A stretch of DNA of 14,263 nucleotides from an uncultured Verrucomicrobia subdivision 3 bacterium (GTDB lineage Bacteria > Verrucomicrobiota > Verrucomicrobiia > Limisphaerales > UBA11358). Below are positions 14,237-14,263 of the stretch, piece by piece. Each line of letters begins with the position of its first letter. The stretch's first letter is position 1. The stretch lies in assembly GCA_903861445.1 (NCBI GenBank), contig CAIOUK010000003.1:1-14263 (forward strand), read 5' to 3'. The position numbers were made by a program, and so were the translations under genes. Under the pieces are notes generated by a model. It did not search any database. It was not told the origin of the DNA and saw only the letters and a list, made by a program, of their open reading frames with translations.

Positions 14237-14263
14237 GGAAGGGTGGCTGAGTGGTTAAAGGCA
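14237..14263 (+). tRNA. tRNA-Ser, 5' part (cut by the window end)
   Basis: The window ends in a 27-base tRNA 5' portion: acceptor GGAAGGG, then TG, then the D-arm GCTGAGTGGTTAAAGGCA. This D-arm pattern (GAGTGGTTAAAGGC) is typical of bacterial tRNA-Ser rather than Leu or Tyr. The anticodon lies beyond the edge, so the isoacceptor is unknown. Confidence 0.85.

Overview
This window looks like a chromosomal segment from a free-living Gram-negative bacterium, most likely of the Verrucomicrobia (Planctomycetes-Verrucomicrobia-Chlamydiae group). This rests on the style of the proteins, the frequent absence of Shine-Dalgarno sites, heptameric repeats embedded in mutL, and an integrase and rolling-circle Rep of kinds I associate with that group. 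An outer-membrane porin ending in Phe and a periplasmic cupredoxin show a two-membrane cell. The placement is inference, because no rRNA is present.

Left part (1-7030) is ordinary backbone. On the + strand a TPR protein overlaps a stand-alone ABC ATPase by 7 bases. A 194-base palindrome-rich spacer follows, then a DUF2062 membrane protein. On the - strand (read right to left) lie a soluble cyclic-nucleotide-binding-domain histidine kinase, an endonuclease-type mutL, an SGNH/GDSL hydrolase with an N-terminal membrane region, and a small two-helix membrane protein. mutL carries three tandem-repeat tracts whose unit lengths (7, 14 and 7 bases) are not multiples of three.

Middle (7100-7373): a promoter is followed exactly at its predicted start by a hairpin RNA ending in a T-run, a candidate small RNA of about 75 nt. 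Next come a tRNA-Asp promoter and a complete tRNA-Asp(GTC).

Right part (7371-13928) is a degraded integrative element of about 6.55 kb. It sits between the 3' end of tRNA-Asp and an imperfect 30-base copy of that end (28/30 identical). Next to the tRNA lies the catalytic half of a tyrosine integrase. Near the far end lies the C-terminal half of an HUH-type rolling-circle Rep, broken exactly at a perfect 14-bp hairpin. Inside are an intact three-gene unit (porin, cupredoxin, hybrid sensor kinase with receiver), the last ~30-40 codons of an integron-type integrase, and a ParDE toxin-antitoxin pair with a visible promoter and operator. After the right repeat there are about 300 bases without a gene, then the start of a tRNA-Ser at the window edge.

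How it fits together: a rolling-circle, tRNA-targeting element appears to have lost its mobility genes while keeping its cargo and a stabilising toxin-antitoxin pair. The porin/cupredoxin/kinase unit is the best candidate for a little-described system: outer-membrane entry, a periplasmic copper protein and a membrane sensor encoded with gaps of 7 and 3 bases. Its signal and output are unknown.
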